A DNA stretch of 64,000 nucleotides from Pseudomonas arsenicoxydans (GTDB taxonomy: Bacteria; Pseudomonadota; Gammaproteobacteria; Pseudomonadales; Pseudomonadaceae): positions 62,001-126,000 of the forward strand of contig NZ_RCZE01000005.1 of the NCBI RefSeq assembly GCF_006438915.1. Reading direction: 5' to 3'. Under the pieces are notes generated by a model. It saw only the letters and a program-made list of their open reading frames with translations, was not told the DNA's origin and ran no database searches. The translations under genes were made by a program, and so were the position numbers. Shown here piece after piece: positions 51,975-62,355 of the stretch (the first letter of the stretch is position 1; each line of letters starts with the position of its first letter).

Positions 51975-54900
51975 ATGAACAGCATATGGACACGCCTACA
52001 GAAGGTATTTTCTCACTCGTCCGATTTTTGGCGAACCCGACTGTTTCCCCCACCCCGATTCAAATACGAGCCCATTTTGCGTTCGGAGCTTTTCAGCGCC
52101 GATCAGATGGCCAGTCACGGCATCGCCCTGGCCGGGCAGCATCGCCTGACTACGCTGTCCGCACGGGACTCGATGCTGCACAGGCTCGATGACAACGAGG
52201 AGCTGCTCAAACGCAGCAGTACGGCGCTGGCCAACGCGCAAGTGTCCAGCCGACGAGTGACGCCGGCAGCGGAATGGCTGCTGGACAATTACTACCTGAT
52301 CGATGAAAACATTCGCACCGCCAGAACGCACTTGCCCAAAGGCTACAGCCGTGAGTTGCCGCGCCTGATCAACGGCCCGTCAGCGGGGCTGCCTCGCGTC
52401 TATGACATCGCGCTGGAGACCATCTCCCATGGCGACGGTCGAGTCGATGAGGAAAGCCTGAGCCGCTTCATTTTTTCCTATCAGACCGTGATGCCGCTTG
52501 CGCTGGGCGAACTGTGGGCGATACCGATCATGCTGCGTCTGGCATTGATTGAAAATCTGCGGCGAGTGGCCTCCAGAGTCATGGCCAATGCCGGCGAGCG
52601 CAATCTGGCCGATGACTGGGCCGAACACCTGATCGAAACCGCGGAACGAGACGTCAAAAGCGTGGTGCTGACCGTTGCCGACATGGCCCGCTCCGCACCG
52701 CCGATGACCGCCGCCTTTGTCGCCGAATTCACCCGCCGCCTGCAGGGCCAGAGCGCAGCGCTGGCCCTGGCGCTGAACTGGATGGAGCAGTCGCTGAGTG
52801 AGACAGGCTCCAGCATCGAACGCCAGGTGCAGCTCGATGCGCAACAACAGGCAGCGGATCAGGTGTCGATTGGCAACAGCATCGGCAGTTTGCGCCTCCT
52901 GTCCGCCACGGACTGGCGCGAGTTTGTCGAGTCGATGAGTCATGTCGAGCAAATTCTCAATGAAGACCCGGCAGGCATTTACCGGGCGATGGATTTCAGT
53001 ACCCGCGACAGCTATCGGCATGTCATAGAACGCATTGCCCGCAGAAGTCCCCAGCACTCGGAAATCCAGGTCGCCCGCGCCGTGATCAATCTGGCCGCGG
53101 CCGGAACCGCTATCGTGCCCTGCGAACTGCTGGCGGGCCATGTCGGGTATTACCTGGTCAGTGCAGGACTGCCGACGCTGGAGCGACGACTCAAGGCCAG
53201 GGTGCCGCTTCATGAGCGCTGGAAACGGTTGTTGCAGCAGTCGCCGCTGATGTTTTATCTGGCGCCGGTGGCTGTTCTGACGTTCATCTTCGCCTGGCCT
53301 TTACTGGCCTCCGCGCAACGCGACGGAATGCCCGATGCGGCGCTTCTGATGATGGCGATTCCCTGCCTGATCATGACCAGCCGACTGGCGATCAGCCTGA
53401 TCAACTGGCTAGTGACGTTCAGTCTGTTGCCGACGACGCTGCCGAAAATGGATTTTGCCAGCGGTATTCCCGATGACGCGCGAAGTCTGGTGGTGATCCC
53501 GACGCTGATCGCCAGCCCGGCAGATGTGGACGAACTGGTGGAAGGTCTTGAAGTGCGGTTTCTCGCCAACCGCGACAGCAACCTGTATTTCGCGTTGCTC
53601 AGCGATTTTCTGGACGCGCCTGAAGCGTCTCAGCCGCAAGACGCCGAGCTGATCACACAGGCCTCCCGTGCAATCACCCTGCTCAATCGAAAATACTCGG
53701 ACGGACTCAGCGACCGGTTCTTTCTGCTGCATCGGCCGCGTCGCTGGAACGCCAGCGAACGTGTGTGGATGGGGCATGAGCGCAAACGCGGCAAGCTGAT
53801 TGAACTCAACGCGCTGTTGCGTGGCCATGGAGAGGAACGCTTCAACACCATCGTCGGCGACATCACGCCATTGCGCGGGGTGCGTTACGTGATCACGCTC
53901 GACACCGACACCCTGCTGCCGCGCGATGTCGCTCGCCAATGCGTGGCGGCCATGATGCACCCGTTGAATCGTCCGTTGTTCGACAGTGGCGGCGAGCAGA
54001 TCATTTCCGGCTACGCGGTGCTTCAACCGCGAGTGGGCATCAGCCTGACCAGCGCCACGCGCTCGATCTATGCCCGGCTGTTTGGCAGTGATGCCGGTGT
54101 CGACCCCTACACTCGGACGGTATCGGACGTTTACCAGGACCTGTTCCAGCAAGGTTCTTTCATCGGCAAAGGCATCTACGACGTGGACGCGTTCACCTGC
54201 GCCCTGGAGGGTTGCTTGCCGGATAACCAGATTCTCAGCCACGACCTGATCGAAGGGTGTTATGCACGATCGGGCCTGCTCAGCGACGTGCAAGTCTACG
54301 AGCAATACCCTTCGCGCTACGGTGCCGATGTCAATCGACGGCATCGCTGGGTTCGTGGCGACTGGCAACTGCTGCCGTGGACACTGCCCTGGGCGCGCAA
54401 CGCCGACGGCAAGTGGGTGCGCAACAGGCTGAGCGTCATGGCACGCTGGAAGATTCTGGACAATCTGCGACGCAGCCTGGAACCGCTGGCGCTGTTGCTG
54501 ATGTTCGCATGGGGCTGGTTTGCCAGCAGTCAGCCAATGAACTGGACCCTGACTGTCATCGGGTTGATGGTGATTCAACCGTTGCTGCGGGCGGTGACCG
54601 ATCTGATGCAGCCCCCCGCTAATGTGCCCTATGGACAATACCTCAGGGCGCTGCTGGGTGATCTGGCACAAGACCTCGCCCGGGCGGGTCTGACGCTCGC
54701 CTGGCTGCCCTACGAAATGTTCTACAGCGCCGACGCCATCCTGCGCTCACTCTGGCGAATCGGCTTCAGCAGACGCCGGCTGTTGCAATGGCAGCCCTCG
54801 CGCGAGGTCGAGCGCACCACCGAAAACCGGCTGTCCGGCCTCTATCGCCAGATGTGGTTCGAGCCGGTGTCGGCCCTGATCTCGCTGGCCCTGCTGGTGA

Positions 54901-57900
54901 AGGATCCGCAGACGCTGGCCATCGCCAGTCCGCTGCTGCTGTCGTGGTTAGTCGGCCCCTGGATCGCTTGGTGGCTCAGTTCGGCACCCAAGCAGTCGGT
55001 GTTCGCACCGTCGTCGGAGGATTTGCGCTTCCTGCGGTTGCTGGCGCGCAAAACCTGGGCGTTCTTCGATCAATACGTCGGGCCCGAGGATCACTGGCTG
55101 CCACCGGACAACGTGCAGGAAGACCCCAGGCCTGCCATTGCCCATCGCACCTCGCCCACCAATATGGGCATGTCGCTGCTCGCCCACCTGGCCGCTCACG
55201 ATTTCGCTTACTTGAGCACCGAACGGCTGCTGTCGCGGCTTGCGGCGTCGCTGGACAGCATGGACGGCCTGGAGCGTTATCGGCAGCATTTCTATAACTG
55301 GTACGACACGCAGACCCTCGAGCCGCTGCGTCCCCATTACGTCTCCACCGTCGACAGCGGCAACCTGGCGGGCCTGCTGTTGACGTTGAGCACCGGCATT
55401 GCGCAGTTGGCAGACGCCCCGATGTTCGGCCCTGCCGTGATCAAGGGCATGCGCGATACCCTGGACATCCTTGCGGATTCCCAACGCGCCTCGGGGGCGG
55501 ATGAATACGCCCTGCCACTGCGAAAAGGCCTTGAAACGGTCTCGCAAGCGGCGCCCCCTGAGGCGCTGGCAGACCTGCTGCACACGGCTCGCAGCAGGGT
55601 CACTAGCCAGCCAGCGGACACCGACGAGGAAAGCCTCTACTGGCGAGAAGCGTTTACCCGTCAATGCACCGATTGGACAGAAGAACTGCAGCGTTATCGC
55701 CTCCCTGCCGCCTTGGTTACGATTGAATCGCCTCGCACCTTGCGTCAACTGGCCCACCTGAACCCCGCCGACTGGGTCGCCGAGCATCGTCCTGAAATCG
55801 AGCGGGTCCGAAGTGACGCCGCGCAGCGTCTGGCAACCCTCAAACGTCTAGTGTTATTGGCCAATTCGCTGGCGCAGATGGATTTCTCGTTGCTTTACGA
55901 CAACCAGCGTGACCTGTTTGTCATCGGTTACAACGCCGAGGAGCGCAGGCTCGACACCGGTTACTACGACCTGCTGGCGTCCGAGGTGCGGCTCACCAAC
56001 TACGTGGCCATCGCTCAAGGACAAATCCCCCAGCGCGCCTGGTTCACCCTGGGCAGGCTGCTGAGTGAAAACGCGGGCGTACCGACGTTGCTGTCCTGGT
56101 CGGGTTCGATGTTCGAATACCTGATGCCCATGCTGGTGATGCCCAACTTCGAGGGCAGCCTGCTGGACCAGACTTGCCGCGCCGCCGTGTCGGTGCAGAT
56201 CGAACAGGGCACCAGGCTGGGCATACCGTGGGGCGTTTCGGAGTCAGGTTATTCCGCCGTCGACGCGCACTTCAATTATCAATACCGCGCCTTCGGCGTT
56301 CAGGCCCTGGGGCTCCAGCGCGGGCTGAGCAATGACGTCGTGATATCGCCCTACGCCAGCGCCCTAGCGTTGATGGTCGATGCCGATGCGGCCTGCAAGA
56401 ACCTGCAACGCCTCGCCCTGCAAGGCTCCGCTGGACGTTTCGGTCTATATGAAGCCGTGGATTACACCGAGGCTCGTTTACCGCGCGGCCAACACTTCGT
56501 CATGGTCCGGTCATTCATGGCTCACCACCAGGGTATGAGCTTGCTGGCCTTGACCAGCCGACTGCTCAATCAACCCATGCAACAGCGATTCGAGGCCGAC
56601 CCGGCACTGCGATCAGCCTTGCTGCTGCTACAGGAGCGGGTGCCGAAATCCGCCGCGCCGTACCTGCAGACCGCCCAGTCGCCAGTACTCGGCGATGTCG
56701 GCCTAGGGCAGGATACGGGGCTTCGGGTGTTCTCCGATCCGGGACGCAAGCGTCCGGCCGTGCAGTTGCTCTCCAACGGTCGCTATCACGTCATGCTGAC
56801 CAGCGGCGGCGGTGGTTACAGCCGCCGTAATGAGATGGCGATCACCCGTTGGCAGGAGGACACCTCACAGGACAATTGGGGGATGTTCTGCTACCTGCGC
56901 GATGTCCAGAGCAACACGGTCTGGTCGGCGGCGCATCAACCGACGATGCATCAACCCGAGAGCCACGAGGCGATCTTCTGCGATTCCCGTGCAGAGTTCC
57001 GTGCGCGCAACCTGGATTTCGACACCCACCTGGAGATTGTTGTCTCGCCTGAAGACGACATCGAACTGCGCCGCCTGCATGTCATCAACAGAGCGTCAGC
57101 GGCCAAGACACTGGAGATCACTACTTACGCCGAAGTTGTGCTGACAACCCCGGTCAACGACGCGATGCACCCGGCGTTCAGCAAGCTGTTCGTGCAGACC
57201 GAATTACTGCCTGCGCTTCAGGCCATTGTCTGTAGCCGCCGCCCCCGTGCGAGCGATGAGCCAACACCGTGGATGTGCCACTTGCTGGCGGCACACGGGG
57301 TGGACATCGATGCGATTTCGTACGAAACCGATCGCGCCCGGTTCATCGGCCGAGGACGCAGTCTTGTGTCACCTGTTGCCCTTGATGCCGATTGCCAGCG
57401 CTTGTCAGGCAGTGCAGGTCCGGTGCTTGATCCGGTGATCGCGATTCGCTGCAGGATTACCCTGCAACCTGGCCAACAGGCCACCATCGACCTGGTCACC
57501 GGTGTCGCTGACAGCCGTGATGACTGCCTTTACCTCATCAACAAATACCGCGACCGCCACCTCGCCGACCGCGTGTTCGATCTGTCCTGGACCCATAGCC
57601 AGGTACTTCTGCGTCAGCTCAACGCCTCGTTGTCCGATGCCCGTCTGTTCGAGCAGATGGCCTCGTCATTGCTTTACGCGAACGCCTCGATGCGCGCCAA
57701 CCATGCGGTGCTGATTGCCAATCGCCGCAATCAGCCGGGGCTGTGGGGGCAGGCCATTTCTGGCGACCTGCCCATCGTGTTGCTGCAAATCCAGAGCCTG
57801 GACAACATCGCATTGGTGCAGCAATTGATTCAGGCCCACGCCTACTGGCGGCAAAAAGGGTTGGTGGTCGATTTGCTGATCTGGAACGAAGATCAGGCGG

Positions 57901-60623
57901 GTTATCGCCAGCAACTGCAAGACGCAATCCTGGGCCTTATCACCTCAGGCAGTGAAGCCACGCTACTGGATCGTCCGGGCGGGATTTTTGTGCGACCCGC
58001 GCAGCAGATGTCGAATGAAGATCGCGTGCTGTTCTTATCGGTTGCCAGGCTGGTGCTGAGCGAGGATCTGGGCAGCCTCGCCGAACAGATTCATCGCCGC
58101 AAAGTGTCACCGGTGCACGCGCCCTTTGTGGCGACCCGGCATTTTCAGGCTCGGCCGGCCTCGGTACGACCGAACCTTCCCTTCCTGCTGTTGAGTAACG
58201 AATATGGCGGCTTCAGCGCCGATGGCGGTGAATACATCATCACCGGGCTCGCGCCCGATCCGACACCCGCGCCCTGGGTCAACGTGATCGCCAATGCACA
58301 TCTGGGCACGGTGGTCTCGGAAGCCGGCAGTGCCTATACTTGGGCTGAAAACGCCCATGAATTTCGCCTGACGCCCTGGCACAACGATCCGGTCACCGAT
58401 CGCAGCGGCGAAGCCATTTACCTGCGCGATGAAGAGACCGGGCACTTCTGGTCTCCAGCGCCTCAACCCTGCCCCGGACAAGGCCCGTACCAGACCCGTC
58501 ACGGGTTCGGTTACAGCGTGTTCGAGCATGAAGAAGACGGTATTTACAGCGAGCTGTGGATCTACGTGGCGCTGGATGCGCCAATCAAATTCTCTCGCCT
58601 GGTGTTGAGCAACCGCTCGGGACGCCGCCGGTCATTGTCGGTCACCGGGTATGTGGAATGGGTGCTGGGCGACCTGCGCAGCAAATCGGCGATGCACGTG
58701 GTCAGCCAATCGGATCCCACCAGTGGGGCCTTCTTCGCCCGCAACGCCTATTCGGTGGAATTTTCCGAGCGGGTGGCGTTCTTTGACACCGACACGATCG
58801 ATCACGGTGTCAGTGGTGACCGTACTGAATTCATTGGCCGCAATGGCACCCTCGCCTCACCGGCAGCGATGCGGTATGCCGGTCTGTCCGGGCGCATGGG
58901 CGGAGGTCTCGACCCCTGTGCCGCCCTGCAAGTGTCGATCGAACTCGGCGAGGGTGACACGCGGGAAGTCATTCTGCGCCTGGGGGCAGCGTCTTCCAGT
59001 AAGGCCGCCACCCAGTTGGTGCAGCGTTATCGGGGTAGCCTGGTGGCTGCCGAGGAGCTGCATAAAGTGCGGGCGCACTGGCGCTCATTGCTCGGGGCGA
59101 TTCGTATTGAAACGGGCGCGCCTGAGGTCGACGTCATGGTTAACGGCTGGTTGATGTATCAGGTCATCGCGTGCCGTTTTCAGGCCCGAAGCGGCTACTA
59201 CCAGTCAGGTGGCGCCATCGGTTTTCGCGATCAGTTGCAGGACAGCATGGCGATGATCCATGCCGATCCGGCAGCCGTGCGCGCGCACCTGTTGCTGTGT
59301 GCCGGCCATCAGTATGTGGAAGGCGACGTGCAACACTGGTGGCATCCGCCAATGAATCGAGGGGTCCGCACCGCCTGCTCCGATGACTTTTTGTGGCTGG
59401 TGGCCGCCACCAACCGCTATGTCGAAATGACCGCCGATGTGGGTGTACTGGAAGAGGTCGCCGGATACCTGGAAGGACGCCAATTGGTGGCTGGCGAAGA
59501 ATCCTACTATGACCTGCCCGGTACATCGCCCCTGCAAGAGTCCCTGTATCAACACTGCGTGCGGGCGATCGAACACAGCCTGCGCCGCGGTCATCACGGG
59601 TTACCGCTGATGGGCTCCGGTGACTGGAACGACGGCATGAATCGCGTCGGCCACCTGGGTGCAGGGGAAAGTGTCTGGCTGGGCTTCTTCAGCTATCAGG
59701 TGCTGGAGCAATTTGCGCTGACCGCTCGCCTGCACGGTGATCACGCATTTGCCAAACGCTGCAGCGACAGCGCGGTGACACTGCAACGCAACCTCGATCA
59801 AACGGCCTGGGACGGCGCCTGGTATCGCCGTGCCTGGTTTGATGACGGACAAATGCTCGGCTCGGCGAGCAATGAAGAATGCCGTATCGATTCCATTGCT
59901 CAAAGCTGGTCAGTGCTGTCGGGGGCCGGCTCTGCCGTCCGCCAGATCAAGGCCATGCAGGCATTGGATGAGCATCTGATCAAACGTGACATCCGCGCCG
60001 TGCTGCTGCTGGCCCCCCCGTTTGACAAGGGCGCCCTGGACCCCGGCTACATCAAAGGCTACGTGCCAGGCGTGCGCGAGAACGGAGGTCAGTACACCCA
60101 CGCTGCCGTTTGGGCGGGCATGGCGTTTGCGCTGCTGGGTGAAGCCGCAAAAGCCTGGGAACTGCTGAATCTGATCAACCCCGCCGCCCCTGCCAACAAC
60201 GCTCAAATCGACACCTATAAGGTCGAGCCCTATGTCATGGCCGCGGATGTCTACGGCGCCGCGCCCCATGCAGGCCGAGGTGGCTGGACCTGGTACACCG
60301 GTTCTGCGGGCTGGATGTACCGGCTTATTGTCGAGTCATTGCTGGGCGTACAACGCAGTGGCCGCACGCTCAGAATCGAACCGCTGATACCCGTCGACTG
60401 GCCGGGCTTCATCTTGCACTACCGCTTCGGCAAAACCCTCTACCACTTTGATGTGCGTCAGGGCAGTGCGACCTTTACCTCCATGACCCTCGACGGCAAG
60501 CCATTGAGCGACGCCGCGCTGACACTGGAGGACGGCGGTCTGGAGCATTGGGTCCGGGTAGATTGTCGCGTGCGGTCACCCAGGCCCCAAGCGCTGGAAT
60601 TCGAGCGTGCCGCCGATGAATAG
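51975..60623 (+). CDS. ndvB: Cyclic beta-1,2-glucan synthase
   Basis: The 2882-aa protein matches NdvB/Cgs enzymes in length and order. Residues about 423-490 hold the first membrane helices. The GT84 glucosyltransferase domain follows, with DTDT at 643-646 (nucleotide-sugar/metal site) and RRHRW at 788-792 (QxxRW-like). More helices lie at about 835-875 and 959-1000. A glycoamylase-like domain (about 1030-1560) comes next, including SESGYSAVD and the MVRSFMAHHQGMS segment. Two GH94-type beta-sandwich parts follow, and the C-terminal phosphorylase-like domain has catalytic Asp in GDWNDG (2549-2554). It uses UDP-glucose to build, cyclise and trim periplasmic glucans for osmoadaptation and host interaction. 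It is intact. Confidence 0.96.
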   Translation: MNSIWTRLQKVFSHSSDFWRTRLFPPPRFKYEPILRSELFSADQMASHGIALAGQHRLTTLSARDSMLHRLDDNEELLKRSSTALANAQVSSRRVTPAAEWLLDNYYLIDENIRTARTHLPKGYSRELPRLINGPSAGLPRVYDIALETISHGDGRVDEESLSRFIFSYQTVMPLALGELWAIPIMLRLALIENLRRVASRVMANAGERNLADDWAEHLIETAERDVKSVVLTVADMARSAPPMTAAFVAEFTRRLQGQSAALALALNWMEQSLSETGSSIERQVQLDAQQQAADQVSIGNSIGSLRLLSATDWREFVESMSHVEQILNEDPAGIYRAMDFSTRDSYRHVIERIARRSPQHSEIQVARAVINLAAAGTAIVPCELLAGHVGYYLVSAGLPTLERRLKARVPLHERWKRLLQQSPLMFYLAPVAVLTFIFAWPLLASAQRDGMPDAALLMMAIPCLIMTSRLAISLINWLVTFSLLPTTLPKMDFASGIPDDARSLVVIPTLIASPADVDELVEGLEVRFLANRDSNLYFALLSDFLDAPEASQPQDAELITQASRAITLLNRKYSDGLSDRFFLLHRPRRWNASERVWMGHERKRGKLIELNALLRGHGEERFNTIVGDITPLRGVRYVITLDTDTLLPRDVARQCVAAMMHPLNRPLFDSGGEQIISGYAVLQPRVGISLTSATRSIYARLFGSDAGVDPYTRTVSDVYQDLFQQGSFIGKGIYDVDAFTCALEGCLPDNQILSHDLIEGCYARSGLLSDVQVYEQYPSRYGADVNRRHRWVRGDWQLLPWTLPWARNADGKWVRNRLSVMARWKILDNLRRSLEPLALLLMFAWGWFASSQPMNWTLTVIGLMVIQPLLRAVTDLMQPPANVPYGQYLRALLGDLAQDLARAGLTLAWLPYEMFYSADAILRSLWRIGFSRRRLLQWQPSREVERTTENRLSGLYRQMWFEPVSALISLALLVKDPQTLAIASPLLLSWLVGPWIAWWLSSAPKQSVFAPSSEDLRFLRLLARKTWAFFDQYVGPEDHWLPPDNVQEDPRPAIAHRTSPTNMGMSLLAHLAAHDFAYLSTERLLSRLAASLDSMDGLERYRQHFYNWYDTQTLEPLRPHYVSTVDSGNLAGLLLTLSTGIAQLADAPMFGPAVIKGMRDTLDILADSQRASGADEYALPLRKGLETVSQAAPPEALADLLHTARSRVTSQPADTDEESLYWREAFTRQCTDWTEELQRYRLPAALVTIESPRTLRQLAHLNPADWVAEHRPEIERVRSDAAQRLATLKRLVLLANSLAQMDFSLLYDNQRDLFVIGYNAEERRLDTGYYDLLASEVRLTNYVAIAQGQIPQRAWFTLGRLLSENAGVPTLLSWSGSMFEYLMPMLVMPNFEGSLLDQTCRAAVSVQIEQGTRLGIPWGVSESGYSAVDAHFNYQYRAFGVQALGLQRGLSNDVVISPYASALALMVDADAACKNLQRLALQGSAGRFGLYEAVDYTEARLPRGQHFVMVRSFMAHHQGMSLLALTSRLLNQPMQQRFEADPALRSALLLLQERVPKSAAPYLQTAQSPVLGDVGLGQDTGLRVFSDPGRKRPAVQLLSNGRYHVMLTSGGGGYSRRNEMAITRWQEDTSQDNWGMFCYLRDVQSNTVWSAAHQPTMHQPESHEAIFCDSRAEFRARNLDFDTHLEIVVSPEDDIELRRLHVINRASAAKTLEITTYAEVVLTTPVNDAMHPAFSKLFVQTELLPALQAIVCSRRPRASDEPTPWMCHLLAAHGVDIDAISYETDRARFIGRGRSLVSPVALDADCQRLSGSAGPVLDPVIAIRCRITLQPGQQATIDLVTGVADSRDDCLYLINKYRDRHLADRVFDLSWTHSQVLLRQLNASLSDARLFEQMASSLLYANASMRANHAVLIANRRNQPGLWGQAISGDLPIVLLQIQSLDNIALVQQLIQAHAYWRQKGLVVDLLIWNEDQAGYRQQLQDAILGLITSGSEATLLDRPGGIFVRPAQQMSNEDRVLFLSVARLVLSEDLGSLAEQIHRRKVSPVHAPFVATRHFQARPASVRPNLPFLLLSNEYGGFSADGGEYIITGLAPDPTPAPWVNVIANAHLGTVVSEAGSAYTWAENAHEFRLTPWHNDPVTDRSGEAIYLRDEETGHFWSPAPQPCPGQGPYQTRHGFGYSVFEHEEDGIYSELWIYVALDAPIKFSRLVLSNRSGRRRSLSVTGYVEWVLGDLRSKSAMHVVSQSDPTSGAFFARNAYSVEFSERVAFFDTDTIDHGVSGDRTEFIGRNGTLASPAAMRYAGLSGRMGGGLDPCAALQVSIELGEGDTREVILRLGAASSSKAATQLVQRYRGSLVAAEELHKVRAHWRSLLGAIRIETGAPEVDVMVNGWLMYQVIACRFQARSGYYQSGGAIGFRDQLQDSMAMIHADPAAVRAHLLLCAGHQYVEGDVQHWWHPPMNRGVRTACSDDFLWLVAATNRYVEMTADVGVLEEVAGYLEGRQLVAGEESYYDLPGTSPLQESLYQHCVRAIEHSLRRGHHGLPLMGSGDWNDGMNRVGHLGAGESVWLGFFSYQVLEQFALTARLHGDHAFAKRCSDSAVTLQRNLDQTAWDGAWYRRAWFDDGQMLGSASNEECRIDSIAQSWSVLSGAGSAVRQIKAMQALDEHLIKRDIRAVLLLAPPFDKGALDPGYIKGYVPGVRENGGQYTHAAVWAGMAFALLGEAAKAWELLNLINPAAPANNAQIDTYKVEPYVMAADVYGAAPHAGRGGWTWYTGSAGWMYRLIVESLLGVQRSGRTLRIEPLIPVDWPGFILHYRFGKTLYHFDVRQGSATFTSMTLDGKPLSDAALTLEDGGLEHWVRVDCRVRSPRPQALEFERAADE

Positions 60624-60699
60624 ACATTGATCACCAGCCATGGCATGCATGGGAGTAACCTGAGCGGTCACGCCCCTGTTCCGCCACGGATGCTCTGCC

Positions 60700-61425
60700 A
60701 TGCATGCCTCCCCCGATCCAAGCCACAATCATCTGCTCGCGGCGCTCCCGGCCGTCGATCTCCAGCGTCTTGCGCCACATCTGGAGCAGGTCAGTCTGGC
60801 GCTGGGGGATGTGCTGTATGAACCGGGGGACACCTTGCGGCACGTTTACTTCCCGACCGACGCCATCGTCTCCCTGCTGCATGTCACGGAAAACGGTTCG
60901 TCAGCAGAAATCGCCGTGGTCGGAAACGAGGGTTTGATAGGCATTGCGCTGTTCATGGGCGGCGAAAGCACTTCCAGTCGGGCGGTGGTGCAGAGTGCCG
61001 GCGGTGCATTTCGCCTGCCGGGGCAACAACTCAAGAAAGAATTCAACCGTCATGGCGATCTGCTCCTGCTGATGCTGCGTTACACCCAGGCGCTGATCAC
61101 GCAGATGTCACAGACCGCCTTGTGCAATCGCCACCATTCCATCGATCAGCAATTGTGTCGATGGCTGCTGTTGTCGCTGGATCGCCTGCACGGCAATCAC
61201 CTGAACATGACCCAGGAGTTGATCGCCAACATGCTGGGCGTGCGCCGCGAGGGCGTCACGGAAGCGGCCGGCAAACTGCAGCGTCAAGGCGTCATCGAGT
61301 ACAGCCGGGGCCAGATCACGGTTCTGGATAGAGCGCGCCTCGAACGCCTCAGCTGCGAGTGCTACCAAGTGGTCAAGACTGAAACCGATCGACTGTTGCA
61401 TTACACTCGGCGTCAGGACGAGTGA
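60700..61425 (+). CDS. Crp/Fnr-family transcriptional regulator
   Basis: The 241-aa protein has an N-terminal cyclic-nucleotide-binding fold (YEPGDTLRHVYFPTDAIVSL, EIAVVGNEGLIGIALFMGG) that lacks the Arg-Ser phosphate-binding pair of true CRP, and a C-terminal Crp-type helix-turn-helix (MTQELIANMLGVRREGVTEA, QRQGVIEYSRGQITVLD). No Fnr-type Cys cluster is seen. Such variants respond to oxidative or redox cues or are constitutive. It starts 77 bases after the glucan synthase stop on the same strand and may be co-transcribed. Confidence 0.9.
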   Translation: MHASPDPSHNHLLAALPAVDLQRLAPHLEQVSLALGDVLYEPGDTLRHVYFPTDAIVSLLHVTENGSSAEIAVVGNEGLIGIALFMGGESTSSRAVVQSAGGAFRLPGQQLKKEFNRHGDLLLLMLRYTQALITQMSQTALCNRHHSIDQQLCRWLLLSLDRLHGNHLNMTQELIANMLGVRREGVTEAAGKLQRQGVIEYSRGQITVLDRARLERLSCECYQVVKTETDRLLHYTRRQDE

Positions 61426-61557
61426 TGCGTTCGAATGGATGGCCGGCGGCGATACCGGCTATCCCTTAAACCGGTCAGCGAGCGGATAGTGCTCCCGCTA
61501 ACCTCGCATGAGAATAGGGTGAGTGAGCAGTCCTATCAATGAGCCGGAGTTCATCGC

Positions 61558-62127
61558 ATGTCTTATGACGCAAGCATCACCACACGCTTCAAGGATGAAA
61601 CCGATGGGCTGGCCGGCGAATACTGGGTGGAATCCTTGGGGGATGGCACTCCCCTACTGATTCGCGAGTTGGCAGAAGCAGATCGAGACCGGGACCTGGC
61701 TTTTTTCAACGAGCTGGGCAAAGGCAAACCGCATTTTCATTTTCTAGCCTCGTTCAGCAATCTGGTAGAACCCCACGACCAGCTCATGGACATCAATCTG
61801 CACAATCGCATGGCTTACATCGCCCTGGCATACGAAGGCAGCCAGCTCATTGAAATCGGTACAGCACGTTACGGGGCGTATGAAGGCGATGCTCATTGCG
61901 AGTTCGCCGTTGCTGTTCGCGACCGCTGGCAACGACGGGGGGTCGCCACTGCACTGTTACAACATTTGATGGACACCGCCACTCGCCAAGGCTTCAGCAA
62001 AATCTCGTCAATGGATTCGTCAGGTAACGAGGCGATGCACGGCTTGGCAATGAATATGGGATTTACTAGCAGAATCGATGATCAGCATGGGCCGCAGATT
62101 TTTCATGAATATGTTTTAGCGCCTTAG
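61558..62127 (+). CDS. GNAT-family N-acetyltransferase
   Basis: The 189-aa protein has the GNAT acetyl-CoA-binding region CEFAVAVRDRWQRRGVATALLQH (Q-R-R-G-V-A) and a beta-strand pair KISSMDSSGNEAMHGLAMNM with a C-terminal FHEYVL. Residues 1-60 (YWVESLGDGTPLLIRELAEA) form the substrate-side extension. This arrangement also occurs in Pat-like protein acetyltransferases, but here the domain is free-standing. The substrate is unknown. Confidence 0.88.
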   Translation: MSYDASITTRFKDETDGLAGEYWVESLGDGTPLLIRELAEADRDRDLAFFNELGKGKPHFHFLASFSNLVEPHDQLMDINLHNRMAYIALAYEGSQLIEIGTARYGAYEGDAHCEFAVAVRDRWQRRGVATALLQHLMDTATRQGFSKISSMDSSGNEAMHGLAMNMGFTSRIDDQHGPQIFHEYVLAP

Positions 62128-62230
62128 TTTTGAAAGGACTGGCGGGTGACCTGCTCGCATTGAAGCTTGAGTAGCAGTTGAGCGCGCAAAGCAGAGTTCT
62201 GCGTCAACAGCAAACGCCGGGTTATGCTCG

Positions 62231-62276
62231 TTCGATTGCTGCCCATCGCAACAGGCATTAATCAGCCAACAGCAGG
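62231..62276. repeat. Dispersed intergenic repeat, copy H
   Basis: TTCGATTGCTGCCCATCGCA followed by ACAGGCATTAATCAGCCAAC and AGCAGG. Degenerate copy of the unit at 22691, in the gap between the GNAT gene and the histidine kinase stop. Confidence 0.5.
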
Positions 62277-62355
62277 CCTTTACTTCTTGACAATCGACAA
62301 CCAGAAGTAATCCAAATGCGAGAATGGTTCTCTGTCGGCTAGCTTCAAAGACGTA

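Noticed and set aside
52000..60600. Many long open frames opposite or inside the glucan synthase gene
   Set aside because: They are shadow frames of a GC-rich gene; the 2882-codon frame carries all the conserved motifs.
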